DNA of 50,636 bases from an uncultured Chitinophagales bacterium (GCA_937951415.1 CALFBW010000014.1:1-50636); one strand, 5' to 3'; shown: positions 36,809 through 45,734, numbered from the stretch's first letter. Numbers and translations are program-made. The notes: generated by a model from the letters alone, not told the origin.

Positions 36809-37905
36809 AATGCTTTTCGAATCATTTTGGCAATGCTAGCAACCTCTTCTAAAGGTAAGTTCACAGCAGAAGGAAGGCACAATATTCTTTTAGCAATATC
36901 TTCCGAAATCGGTGCAGGCGAATAGGGTCCACAAGTTCTAATTTGATTGAGTGCAGGGTAGAAGTATCTTCTTCCAAAAACCTGATTCTTCGCCATTTCT
37001 TCCTTGACTTTCAGCAACTGCTCTTCCGAGGAAAAGATCACTGGCACATAACCGTAATTATAAGATTTTGGGTCAATTTTTTGCCAAGTCAAATCCTCCA
37101 CATCGCTAAGGATCTCATGGTACAACTCGTAGGTTGCTTTTCTCATCCGCAACACTTCTCCTTGGTATTTCAAGTTTGCCAAACCAAGCGCAGCATGAAT
37201 CTCCGTCATCTTCCCGTTGGTGCCGTCTTCAGCATAATTGCGTTCTTCGTCATAACCAAAGAAGCGAATGCGTCGCAATTTCATGTGTAGGTCGTCATTT
37301 GACGAGAAGCAAGCTCCACCTTCACCTGTGTTGAAGATTTTAGTCGCGTGAAAGCTTGTGGTAGAAATGTCGCCGTAGTCAAAAACACTTTGCCCTTTAT
37401 GCTGGACATACACAGCGTGAGCTGCATCGTAGATAACGGGTAAATCATGCTTTTTCGAGATACTTTCTATTGCCAGTACCTCACAAGGGTTGCTAAATAC
37501 ATGAACCGGCATTATTCCCACTGTTCGATGACTGATAGCAGCTTCGATCTTATTCGGGTCTATATTGAGGGTTTCAGGGTCAATATCAACAAATACAGGT
37601 ACGCAGTTTTCCCACAAAATCGCGCTGCAAGTAGCAATCCAGGTAAATGGTGTGGTAATAATTTCTCCTCCATTTATTCCCAGAGCTTTCATCGCCATTT
37701 GAATAGCAATGGTTCCATTGACACAACTCACAATATTTTTCACCCCAAAAGCTTCTCGCAATTGGTCCTCTAGACGAAGCAAGAGCGGACCATCATGCGT
37801 TAAGCGACCTGTTTGCCAAGGCTCTTCCAAAAGCTCCATCACCTCCGCTAAGGGCGGAAGCGCTGGAAACGTTACGTTAATTTCTTTGCTTACCATTTTT
37901 GCCAT
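36805..37905 (-). CDS. DegT/DnrJ/EryC1/StrS sugar aminotransferase
   Basis: The 366-residue PLP enzyme has VSCVNGTIAIQMA for PLP phosphate binding, VIYDAAHAV with the pyridine-binding aspartate and TSFHATKIFNTGEGGA with the Schiff-base lysine at about residue 189. It would convert a nucleotide keto-sugar into an amino sugar in the cytoplasm. I chose the ATG at 37905 because AGAGG lies 5 bases upstream; a GTG at 37911 in the same frame overlaps that ribosome site. About 98 non-coding bases separate it from the MORN_2 gene upstream, the largest gap in the run. Confidence 0.93.
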   Translation of the reverse strand: MAKMVSKEINVTFPALPPLAEVMELLEEPWQTGRLTHDGPLLLRLEDQLREAFGVKNIVSCVNGTIAIQMAMKALGINGGEIITTPFTWIATCSAILWENCVPVFVDIDPETLNIDPNKIEAAISHRTVGIMPVHVFSNPCEVLAIESISKKHDLPVIYDAAHAVYVQHKGQSVFDYGDISTTSFHATKIFNTGEGGACFSSNDDLHMKLRRIRFFGYDEERNYAEDGTNGKMTEIHAALGLANLKYQGEVLRMRKATYELYHEILSDVEDLTWQKIDPKSYNYGYVPVIFSSEEQLLKVKEEMAKNQVFGRRYFYPALNQIRTCGPYSPAPISEDIAKRILCLPSAVNLPLEEVASIAKMIRKAL

Positions 37906-38003
37906 TGTCACCTCTCGTTATCTTTAAATACTGCTCTAGCAATGCTCAGTCCTTTTGACGTTCAAATAAATTATTCGTAACGACTTTAGACTCTTTTGAT
38001 GAT

Positions 38004-39197
38004 CTATTGATCCAATTTTTCGCCGTCTTCAGAATAATAAATCGCTTTACCGATCATCAAATCCTGCTCATATTCTGCCACTTTCTTTACGGCTCCAGTC
38101 GCAAACCATTCTTTCCATTCCCCGTTTTTAAGGCCCTTCTGGTACTGCGCCACCAACTTTTTTTGTCCCGACTTATAATAAGTCTTGAAAGCGCCGTTAA
38201 GTTGCCCATCCGCAGAAAAAGACTCTTCCATAAGCGACCCGCTTGCAAACCACTTTTTTGTACTCTTCAGTCCATCTTTTTCTTGCTCTTCCAAGCTCTT
38301 TTTTCCATTCGTATGGTATTTCACTAAAGAAGTAACCACTCCGTTTGCATCTACAGACTTACGCATTTCTAATTGGCCAGACTCAGTCCAAACAGTCTGT
38401 TCGATGGTACGATTTGGACGCACAATGCGCTCCTCTTTGGGCTCCCCACTTTGGTACCAAGTTTTGAGTACGCCTTCCTGTTTGCCTTGAGAAAAGGTTC
38501 CTTCTGAGGCCAACTGTCCATTGGCGTGCCAATTCTGAACCAATCCAACGCGTTTGCCTTCCACAAAACTCCCCTTAAACTTTTGCATTCCATTGGGATG
38601 CCATTCTAATCGCTCACCTTCCAATTTTCCATTGGCGTAAGTTTCAGATGTTATCAGTTTCCCTTTATCGTCCCATTCTTTCTTATTTCCATGCAGTAAA
38701 TCGTTCTTAAAGAAGGATTCTACGCGGACTTGTCCATTCTTGTGCCAAGATTTTCGCTGACCTTCCTGTTTCCCGTTTAAGTATTGAACAGTCGACATTG
38801 GGTTTCCATTGGGGTAAAACTGTTCTTCTTGCCCGTGCTTGAGGTCATCGACAAAAGCAGCTTTTAATTTCTCCTTCCCATTCTTGTGGTAATGGATCAC
38901 AACGCCTTCCCTTTTTCCATCTTTGTAAGTAAGGGTTTTCTTAGGCTTCCCATCGGGACGGTATTCATGATACTTCCCTACTTTTTTACCCTTTTCGAAA
39001 TGAGCCTCTACACTTAAACGACCGTTCTTATGAATACCTACTGCTTTTCCATTGTAGGCTTGATCTCCGAGCACAAATTCTCCTTGCACTTCCTTCAAGT
39101 CTTCTATTAAGACTTGTCGATTGTTACAGGCCATGCTGCCAATCAAAATAGAAATGACTAGGGTAATAAAAATTATGATCTTGGAGAATGCTTTCAT
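38004..39197 (-). CDS. MORN_2 (YwqK-like) repeat lipoprotein, copy 3
   Basis: The 397-residue product has the lipobox SMAC (about residues 21-24) and about 14 MORN_2 repeats of 24 residues. These have W-H-x-N-G and Y-x-N-G-K-x-x-G cores (QRKSWHKNGQ, GERLEWHPNG, GEWKEWFATG). Its ATG directly abuts the stop of copy 4, and a GGGAGG ribosome site lies inside the end of copy 4, so it is efficiently translated. It ends with a non-repeat MIGKAIYYSEDGEKLDQ. Function unknown. Confidence 0.86.
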   Translation of the reverse strand: MKAFSKIIIFITLVISILIGSMACNNRQVLIEDLKEVQGEFVLGDQAYNGKAVGIHKNGRLSVEAHFEKGKKVGKYHEYRPDGKPKKTLTYKDGKREGVVIHYHKNGKEKLKAAFVDDLKHGQEEQFYPNGNPMSTVQYLNGKQEGQRKSWHKNGQVRVESFFKNDLLHGNKKEWDDKGKLITSETYANGKLEGERLEWHPNGMQKFKGSFVEGKRVGLVQNWHANGQLASEGTFSQGKQEGVLKTWYQSGEPKEERIVRPNRTIEQTVWTESGQLEMRKSVDANGVVTSLVKYHTNGKKSLEEQEKDGLKSTKKWFASGSLMEESFSADGQLNGAFKTYYKSGQKKLVAQYQKGLKNGEWKEWFATGAVKKVAEYEQDLMIGKAIYYSEDGEKLDQ

Positions 39198-40598
39198 TTA
39201 CCTCCCTTTATTCGCTTTAGCTCTATTCTTCTTTGCGTTAGCCTTTTTTCCAGTCTTGCCCTTTTTCTTAGAATTATTCTTTGATCCTTTATCGTTATTC
39301 TTATCAAATCGAACTCGCTTTCCTTCCTTGTTCCACATTCTTATGGGAGCTGATAGGGTATCCTCTGCAAAAATCGCTTCCTTTTTAACTACCCCGTTAG
39401 GATACCAGTGGGTATGATTTCCCTCTCTCTTTCCTGAATTGAATAGTTCCTCGCTTTTCTTACGACCGTCGGGATACCAGCTCTTTCTAAGTCCGTTAAT
39501 GTTCCCCCTTTCGTAGGGAATTTCGGTTATCTTTTTACGTGTTTTACTATCCCACTCAACGTGTAGACCATCTTTTAGTCCATTCTGATAGTAAGTCTCC
39601 TTAACTTTTATACCTGACTTATTCCACCCTTGTTCTATTCCCACAGCTAAACCTGCTTCGTAGTTAGTAGTTAGGCGCATTTTCCCATCTTCATGCCATT
39701 CTTCTCGCTGACCATTCAAGTAACCATCAATGTAACTTGCCTTTACTTTATCTTTTCCACTGTCGTACCATTCTCGATACGATCCAACTTTCTTACCATT
39801 TTCATAAACTACTTCTTTGGCTTTCTGTCCATTCTCATGAAAAGCAGTCCACTTACCGTTCAGCTTACCATTATTGTAATTGGCCGAAACTTCTAACTGT
39901 CCATTTTCGAATCGAGAAGTATATATACCTGTCAGCTCTCCCTTAGCATAGGTAGCTTCCACTTTTGATTGGCCCAACTCAAAGAACTCCTGATATTCTC
40001 CGTCCAGCTGCCCTTCTTCGTTATAGAAAGCTTTTCTCCTTAACTGCTGGTTTGGATAAAACGAATTTTGCTCTCCAATAATCAAGTCGTCCTTTAAGTT
40101 TGTTTTACTCTTAATAGTACCATCGAAAAAGTAAGAGGTTTGCATACCTTCTCGCTTGCCAGCATTCATATAAATCTCTCTCTTCTTGTTCCCATTGGAA
40201 TGATAACTGGCAAACAGGCCATTCATTTCTCCCTCTTTAAAATTCACCTCTTCCTTTTTGGAACCGTCAGGGAAGTACGAGATCTGCAATCCTTCTTGTA
40301 AACCGCTTTGATAATTAGATACTTCTTCTAGAACGTAGTTTTCTCCTTCTTTTCTGTAGGTTTCGCACTTACCTTCCAGCAAACCATTGTTGTATTCGCA
40401 ACGATGTTCAATTTTGCCCTTTTGCTTTTGAATCGACTTCCCTGTAAAAGCTGCTCCTTTCAAGAGCATCCTTCCTTCACCATCATTACTCTTTCTCAAA
40501 CTAGAAAAAGGAACGGATTCTCCGCTATCTCCACAGGAAGTGATTAATAACAACAGGATAGTAAATACAACTAAACTAGCGGCTTTCATAAAATTCAT
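39198..40598 (-). CDS. MORN_2 (YwqK-like) repeat lipoprotein with polylysine tail, copy 4
   Basis: The 466-residue product has a lipoprotein signal with the lipobox ITSC (about residues 19-22) and about 14 MORN_2 repeats. Unlike its three paralogues it ends in a ~33-residue tail (434-466) made largely of Lys, Asn, Gly and Arg, with almost no hydrophobic residue. It overlaps the RffA-like gene upstream by 23 bases (14 if the ATG three codons later is used). The tail could bind anionic glycan or nucleic acid; this is inference. Confidence 0.86.
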   Translation of the reverse strand: MNFMKAASLVVFTILLLLITSCGDSGESVPFSSLRKSNDGEGRMLLKGAAFTGKSIQKQKGKIEHRCEYNNGLLEGKCETYRKEGENYVLEEVSNYQSGLQEGLQISYFPDGSKKEEVNFKEGEMNGLFASYHSNGNKKREIYMNAGKREGMQTSYFFDGTIKSKTNLKDDLIIGEQNSFYPNQQLRRKAFYNEEGQLDGEYQEFFELGQSKVEATYAKGELTGIYTSRFENGQLEVSANYNNGKLNGKWTAFHENGQKAKEVVYENGKKVGSYREWYDSGKDKVKASYIDGYLNGQREEWHEDGKMRLTTNYEAGLAVGIEQGWNKSGIKVKETYYQNGLKDGLHVEWDSKTRKKITEIPYERGNINGLRKSWYPDGRKKSEELFNSGKREGNHTHWYPNGVVKKEAIFAEDTLSAPIRMWNKEGKRVRFDKNNDKGSKNNSKKKGKTGKKANAKKNRAKANKGR

Positions 40599-41706
40599 TT
40601 ATTGCTTCACAAATTTGATCTACCTGCTCTAACTCCAAATCGAAAAAGAGTGGCAAACGAACCAATCTATCGGCAAACTTATCACAGTTAACAAGCTCTC
40701 CTCCTTCGTATTTATCAAGGTAGAAGGGACTTTTATGCAAAGAAAGGTAATGAAAGACGGCTTTTACCGATCTTTCACGCAAAAAGTTAATTAAGTCTGA
40801 ACGATCTGCTAAGTTATTACAAACAACATAAAACATATGAGCGTTATTCGTTGCATAATTGGGAACATGGGGCAGTTCCAGTTTGGCAGTTGCTCCTAAG
40901 GAAGAAAGCCCTTCATAATAACGATCCCAGATTTGTTTTCTTTTGGTTTGAATCACTTCAATGTTTTCCAATTGAGCATAAAGAAAGGCAGCTATGATAT
41001 CGGAAGGCAAAAAAGAAGAGCCTACATCTACCCAGCCGTACTTATCAATTTCACCTCTAAAGAATGCCGAACGATTTGTTCCTTTTTCCCAAATGATCTC
41101 AGAACGCTTTTCGAAACGCTCGTCATTAACGACTAACATTCCTCCTTCTCCAGCGATTACATTTTTTGTTTCATGGAATGAAAAGGCCGACAAATGACCA
41201 ATACCACCAAGCGGCTTCCCTTTGTAAAAAGAATCGATTGCTTGCGCAGCATCTTCTACGACATACAAACCCTTCTCTTCTGCAAGTTCCATGATGGCGT
41301 CCATATCGCATGCGTGGCCTGCATAATGTACAACAACAATGGCCTTCGTCTTTTCAGTAATAAGGCTGCGCACAGACTCAACATCAATGTTGGGATGGGA
41401 TTCTGTAGAGTCTGCAAAGACAATCTTTGCTCCTCGTAAAACAAATGCGTTACAAGTAGAGACGAATGTATAAGAAGGACAAATGACTTCATCTCCGGGT
41501 TGAATATCCAGTAAGATGGCCGCCATCTCCAAAGCATCCGTACAAGATGTTGTCAGTAAAACCTTCTTAAAACCATACTTCTTTGAAAAAAAAGCATGAC
41601 ACTTTTTCGTAAAAGTACTATTGCCCGAAATCTTACCGGAAGTAACAGCTTGAGCTATGTAGTATAGCTCTTTGCCCGACATATATGGCTTATTGAAATT
41701 TATCAT
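40576..41706 (-). CDS. rffA: dTDP-4-amino-4,6-dideoxygalactose transaminase (RffA/WecE-like)
   Basis: The 376-residue PLP enzyme matches WecE/RffA along its length. It has the start FNKPYMSGKELYYIAQAV, TSCTDALEMAAILLDIQPGD, VVEDAAQAIDSFYKGKPLG and SFHETKNVIAGEGGM with the Schiff-base lysine at about 181. It would aminate dTDP-4-keto-6-deoxyglucose to dTDP-4-amino-4,6-dideoxygalactose. The matching N-acyltransferase-like gene is at 47159. The enzymes making the precursor (RmlA, RmlB) are not in the window. It is followed by an overlapping MORN_2 gene. Confidence 0.93.
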   Translation of the reverse strand: MINFNKPYMSGKELYYIAQAVTSGKISGNSTFTKKCHAFFSKKYGFKKVLLTTSCTDALEMAAILLDIQPGDEVICPSYTFVSTCNAFVLRGAKIVFADSTESHPNIDVESVRSLITEKTKAIVVVHYAGHACDMDAIMELAEEKGLYVVEDAAQAIDSFYKGKPLGGIGHLSAFSFHETKNVIAGEGGMLVVNDERFEKRSEIIWEKGTNRSAFFRGEIDKYGWVDVGSSFLPSDIIAAFLYAQLENIEVIQTKRKQIWDRYYEGLSSLGATAKLELPHVPNYATNNAHMFYVVCNNLADRSDLINFLRERSVKAVFHYLSLHKSPFYLDKYEGGELVNCDKFADRLVRLPLFFDLELEQVDQICEAINEFYESR

Positions 41707-41729
41707 GCAATTTTGTCTTCAGCAGTTAT

Positions 41730-43478
41730 TTAATTGGCTTGATAGTCCACCAAGCTCGTTCTATAAAAATTAAAGCGTCCTGTTGAAAAAATTTGATCAA
41801 CAGTAGAATAGAGTCCAAAGTGCTCTTTTAAATAATTACGATATAGTCTTTCTTTAAACTTTCCCTTACTCACCAACACCACATCTTTTCGATCAGCCAT
41901 ATCACGAAATACGTTCTTCATATTGTAATTCTCCAGTGTTTGTAAGCTACTGGGGGTTCTTTGGCTACAGCCAATGTGAAACGATTGCATTTTACTGAGT
42001 TGATAGAGATCTGCAAACGGGTTCATGTACTCGTAAAAGAAGCTCGCACCCCAAGTCACAATCAATTGGTCAGGATACTGTTCTCCGATGTATCGCACCA
42101 TATGATCAAACTCAGCTTGTTGGTAACTGTGTTTGTCGTTTTCTGCTTGATAAAAAGCCAAAGTACTGGGAACGATCAAAATCAACAAAGTGATACCGGC
42201 AATTCCTTTAACAATACGCAAGGGCATACCAATTTTCTCACCTCTTTGTTTTCTAATAAATAAAAGAGGCAACAGTGATAAGAATGCAAACATGGGCATG
42301 TAAACCCTAGCGGGTGGAGATCGTAAGTAGAAAATAAGACCTAAGATCAAACCCAACAGCAAAAAGAAACAGCCTACAAGGAAAACTTTTTCTCGCCAAG
42401 TACTAGGCAAGAAAAGCAAGCTGCCCAAAAACAAGACTAAACATTTAATCGTAAAGTCGTCCATCAAAATTCCTTTGAACGATTCGAAAACTTCTTCCAG
42501 GGAAACTCGCTTTAATGCTGGCAATTCCGCAATAATAGCATTCAATGTTTCTTTGTTGTAAACTTCTTCATCTTGGAAATAAAAAGTCTTGAACAACTGG
42601 TAATCATTTAAAGACCAACCTACCTTATCCAAAACGGCTAGGCGATCTTCCCTTTCTAAGTAATCCAAGGGGTTGTTGCCGTGCAGGGTTCCTCTTGCAA
42701 CATTGAAGTCGAATATCTCCCCCCATTCAGCCTCTTGATGCCAAACGTAGTTGTTCACTTTTTGGATGGCAATGGTTAGAAACGCTCCTATTAATAAGTA
42801 AAGTAATTTCCGCTTCCAATAGATGTCGCGGAAAATCATAAAGTAGAAAATCGTTACAGGAATCCCTAAGGCCAGTACCAGCCAAGAAGCCTTCCAACGC
42901 ACCATAGCCGATCCACAGATTAAGACCATAGATATGATCCCTACTAAGTTGAGCCTTCTTTTTTCGGCACTTGTGCTTTCTGTCTGATCTTCTTCTTTCT
43001 TAGCCGAAAATTGCGCCGCCAACAAAAGCGTAACCCCAGCTAATCCAAGCATGGAGGCACTAATGGTAAATTGTAAGTGTTGTGCAAAATCGGTCGCTAC
43101 CAAAAGAAAAAAGAAAGGCAAAAGAAGCAACTTTTCCCATTGTTTTTCTCTCAGTGAAGAATAGGTAAAAACAGCAAAGGCAATGGCTAGAATACCAATA
43201 ATGTAAAACGAATACCAAGGCGTAGAAAAGGAGCCTATGCTGTATAATGTTTTTAGAAAAAATCCACAAATAAAATTAGAGTGGAGCAAATATGCGGATG
43301 CCACATGAGACCTGCCAACTCCTGCTACTTCCAATAGCATTCCTACATCATCATTCGTTACAAATGTGGGAATGATAAATTGATAGACAGCTACCATAAA
43401 GAGCAAAACCATTCCCATAATGAGAAAAGTTAAAGCTCCTCCAAAGAAAGACTTTTGCTGGTTATTTTGAAGTTCCAC
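41730..43478 (-). CDS. polytopic membrane protein, putative GT-C-type transferase (TNDDVG family, copy 2)
   Basis: The 582-residue product has about 10-11 membrane segments and the motif TNDDVGMLLEVAGVGR in the first outer loop (about residues 37-52). It shares RGTLHGNNPLDYL, NDYQLFKTF, LPALKRVSLEEV and SQRTPSSLQTLEN with the 571-residue paralogue at 20972-22687. Position between a methyltransferase (17-base overlap) and an RffA gene, and the acidic first loop, suggest a periplasmic transferase of a polyprenyl-linked sugar. No named family is recognised. Confidence 0.7.
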   Translation of the reverse strand: MELQNNQQKSFFGGALTFLIMGMVLLFMVAVYQFIIPTFVTNDDVGMLLEVAGVGRSHVASAYLLHSNFICGFFLKTLYSIGSFSTPWYSFYIIGILAIAFAVFTYSSLREKQWEKLLLLPFFFLLVATDFAQHLQFTISASMLGLAGVTLLLAAQFSAKKEEDQTESTSAEKRRLNLVGIISMVLICGSAMVRWKASWLVLALGIPVTIFYFMIFRDIYWKRKLLYLLIGAFLTIAIQKVNNYVWHQEAEWGEIFDFNVARGTLHGNNPLDYLEREDRLAVLDKVGWSLNDYQLFKTFYFQDEEVYNKETLNAIIAELPALKRVSLEEVFESFKGILMDDFTIKCLVLFLGSLLFLPSTWREKVFLVGCFFLLLGLILGLIFYLRSPPARVYMPMFAFLSLLPLLFIRKQRGEKIGMPLRIVKGIAGITLLILIVPSTLAFYQAENDKHSYQQAEFDHMVRYIGEQYPDQLIVTWGASFFYEYMNPFADLYQLSKMQSFHIGCSQRTPSSLQTLENYNMKNVFRDMADRKDVVLVSKGKFKERLYRNYLKEHFGLYSTVDQIFSTGRFNFYRTSLVDYQAN

Positions 43479-44337
43479 CGTTTAGCGGTTTTTCACCTAA
43501 TAATATGAAGCCCGATGTTATGTTATGTGCTAAGGGATGGTGAACCAACAAGACATCCAAAAATTTAATGGGCCAAGTTAGCACCAACAGTAGCATGAAC
43601 CAAAACATATGCAAGCGCTTACTACCCAAAGATAAAACAATAGCTAACCACTCTTGCACGACCCATAACATTCCAGATGTAGGTCCTCCCAAGTTGTTTA
43701 ACTTCTTAATTTCGAACTCTTTGTACAAGACTTTCATCCCTTCGCGGGTTCTACGACCAAAATCCCAAGGAGAAGCGTGAAAACCCTGGATAAAGGGCAA
43801 ACGTGAGTAAACAATTCCTCCCGGTTTCAATACTCGGTAAATCTCTGAAACAACCTTTTCGGGATCGGGTACATGCTCCAATACAGCAATGTTAAAAATC
43901 ACATCTACCGAATTGTCCTTCAGTGGTAACTGCCCTATATCACAACTAATGTTAACGTTTTCGTAGGGGAATATATCAATATTGGATACTGAGTCAGAGA
44001 TATTTGAATTACCAGCGCCTAAATTGATCGCCACTAAATCTCCATTCGACTCTACGTCTTTGATTAAATTCTTTAAAACCTTATCTCTTCTGTACACAGG
44101 ACTAATAAGATCCATTAAGAAGATATAAAACTTCGGATTCTTCTTAACGAAATACTTGATTTTATCTAATGAGTTACTGACATCATCATCACCCAAGTTG
44201 GTAAAAACTATTTTATCGCCTCTTACTGCAAAATCAGAATTACAGGAACTACAATGCATTTTTGTATCGTCAAAAGAAACTTCTGACGAACCACAGTCAT
44301 AACACTGAATGATACTTTTAGGTATTATTTTACTCAT
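43462..44337 (-). CDS. SAM-dependent methyltransferase with zinc ribbon, paralogue
   Basis: The 291-residue product is a close paralogue of 19041-19907. Both have a four-cysteine ribbon (CYDC, CSSC), AINLGAGNSNIS (motif I), NIAVLEHVPDPEKVVSEI, RVLKPGG, LPFIQGFHASPWDFGRRTREGM, GGPTSGMLW and a hydrophobic tail with LTWPIKFLD. Such identity over the whole length suggests a duplication inside the locus. Target unknown; it is coupled to the 582-residue membrane protein (17-base overlap). Confidence 0.9.
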   Translation of the reverse strand: MSKIIPKSIIQCYDCGSSEVSFDDTKMHCSSCNSDFAVRGDKIVFTNLGDDDVSNSLDKIKYFVKKNPKFYIFLMDLISPVYRRDKVLKNLIKDVESNGDLVAINLGAGNSNISDSVSNIDIFPYENVNISCDIGQLPLKDNSVDVIFNIAVLEHVPDPEKVVSEIYRVLKPGGIVYSRLPFIQGFHASPWDFGRRTREGMKVLYKEFEIKKLNNLGGPTSGMLWVVQEWLAIVLSLGSKRLHMFWFMLLLVLTWPIKFLDVLLVHHPLAHNITSGFILLGEKPLNGGTSK

Positions 44338-44344
44338 CTTTTAC

Positions 44345-44650
44345 TCAATAGTTATAAATCAATATTCCAACAATCACTAGGAATGCCCCGAACAGTTGTT
44401 TACTATTTATTTTTTCATTCAAAAAAAATGCCCCCGCCAAAATCACTCCTGCAATGGCCGCTGCAGCTGCCATATACACAATATCCATCGGCAAATCTCT
44501 CAAGGCCATATAATTACAAACCGGCACAGAAACAAAAAATAGCACCGTTAGTATTAGAAATATTATCTTTTTATTCAAAAAATACAATCGGTAAAATATC
44601 TGCCCTAATACCGTTGCAAAAATGGCGCTTGCTAAAAAAACGTAACTCAT
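44345..44650 (-). CDS. half-size EamA/DMT membrane protein (ArnF/ArnE-like), subunit 2
   Basis: The 101-residue protein consists of four membrane helices in the small drug-metabolite transporter fold and ends NSKQLFGAFLVIVGILIYNY, the typical EamA closing helix. It overlaps the neighbouring half-size protein by 4 bases (ATGA). Two four-helix partners, as in ArnE and ArnF, can form a flippase for a polyprenyl-phosphate amino sugar; a GT2 of the ArnC class is two genes upstream. Base composition is AT-richer than the flanks. Confidence 0.75.
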   Translation of the reverse strand: MSYVFLASAIFATVLGQIFYRLYFLNKKIIFLILTVLFFVSVPVCNYMALRDLPMDIVYMAAAAAIAGVILAGAFFLNEKINSKQLFGAFLVIVGILIYNY

Positions 44651-44985
44651 GACAAACTCGTTTTTTTCTCCAAGAGCACGACGCCCAATACTATCAATCC
44701 CAAACCGATCAACTTCCCAAAGGCCAATTCAGTCTCTCCTTGAAAATATGCAATGGCATAAGTCAGTGGGAAAAACAAGGAAACAATATGATAAGTAGAA
44801 GTCACTTCATACTTCCTATGGATGACTCCCCACAAACCAAACTTCATGGCATTTATAAACAAAGCAATTCCAACACCCCAAAAAAGATACTGCATCGCCT
44901 GATTGTCATTTTCAGACAAATAATCCAAAACGACCGATGAGGCAATCGACAGCACAACCGTTAATAACACTAGTACTACTCTCAT
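44647..44985 (-). CDS. half-size EamA/DMT membrane protein (ArnE/ArnF-like), subunit 1
   Basis: The 112-residue protein has four membrane helices (MRVVLVLLTVVLSIASS onward) and an EamA-like end GKLIGLGLIVLGVVLLE. I use the ATG at 44985, which overlaps the sulfotransferase stop as ATGA; a start at 45003 would add six residues. It pairs with the next gene, and each is about the size of ArnE or ArnF. The likely job is translocation of a lipid-linked sugar across the inner membrane (inference). Confidence 0.75.
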   Translation of the reverse strand: MRVVLVLLTVVLSIASSVVLDYLSENDNQAMQYLFWGVGIALFINAMKFGLWGVIHRKYEVTSTYHIVSLFFPLTYAIAYFQGETELAFGKLIGLGLIVLGVVLLEKKTSLS

Positions 44986-45734
44986 GATATAGTGTTCCAA
45001 CAATGTAGTGATCGCCCGAGCAATTTGGACAATTCGTCATTATGTGATTTGTAATAAGTTGCCAAAGCAGCCTCTACTTCCGAAGAAACTGATTCTGGTG
45101 GACTGGCGTTTATTTTATCTCCTAACTTCTCCCCTTCAATATTTTCCACTCCTAGAAAATCAAAGAGTTCTTTTTTCGACGAGGTTTCAGAATTTACCAA
45201 ATCTTCCAAAACCAATATGTGTAATTGTTCTTTCGGAAAGGCCTGGAAGAATGGTCGAATGTAATCAGCGTATCTACCACGTTCCAAATAGGCAAAAGGG
45301 GAAACAGAAATTTTTCGTTCTAAAACCGGAGCCTCCTTCTTTTCCAGAAACACTTCGGCTAAACTTCGAGTTTCTACTCCGTGCTGTTTCGAAAAGCGAT
45401 AGTTACTTAAGGCTCGCTTTACAGGATTTCTTAAAATCATCAACGCCTTTGCCTTTGGATCAAACCTCAAGATTCGCTCCGAAATATCAGCACACTCTAT
45501 GTAGCTGGTTGACTTTTCTCCCAGTAGATTTTCCGATGTTCTGTGCGCAAAACAAGTCTGATAATATTGTTCCCTCGCTGCTCTGCTACTGATGTCATGA
45601 TCCAATAGAAACCTCGGTTCAGGCCGAACAGGTCTGTTCATACAAATTTCTGGATGTTGATCCAGCAAAGTGTATAAAAAAGTAGTTCCACTTCGTTGGG
45701 CTCCAACAATAAAAAAGTGTTCAGGCTTAGTCAT
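44982..45734 (-). CDS. sulfotransferase (PAPS-dependent), copy C
   Basis: The 250-residue protein has FFIVGAQRSGTTFLYTLLDQ (about residues 7-26) for 5'-phosphosulfate binding and LMILRNPVKRALSNY (about 98-112) for the 3'-phosphate. This resembles the heparan sulfate sulfotransferase-type group more than copies A and B. It overlaps the GT2 gene upstream by one base and the EamA gene downstream by 4 bases. It would sulfate the sugar intermediate or the assembled glycan before export. Confidence 0.91.
   Translation of the reverse strand: MTKPEHFFIVGAQRSGTTFLYTLLDQHPEICMNRPVRPEPRFLLDHDISSRAAREQYYQTCFAHRTSENLLGEKSTSYIECADISERILRFDPKAKALMILRNPVKRALSNYRFSKQHGVETRSLAEVFLEKKEAPVLERKISVSPFAYLERGRYADYIRPFFQAFPKEQLHILVLEDLVNSETSSKKELFDFLGVENIEGEKLGDKINASPPESVSSEVEAALATYYKSHNDELSKLLGRSLHCWNTIS

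Noticed and set aside
19930-40598. YwqJ/YwqK-type toxin-antitoxin modules
   Set aside because: The repeat proteins are exported lipoproteins with no toxin-like gene next to any of them; the 'antitoxin' label comes only from repeat similarity.
38004-40598. DNA direct repeats or CRISPR-like array
   Set aside because: The periodicity of about 70 bases is the degenerate coding of protein repeats; units are not identical and there are no spacers or cas genes.
45008-45592. Plus-strand frame of 194 codons
   Set aside because: It lies wholly inside the antisense of the sulfotransferase gene with clear catalytic motifs, and its own translation looks random.
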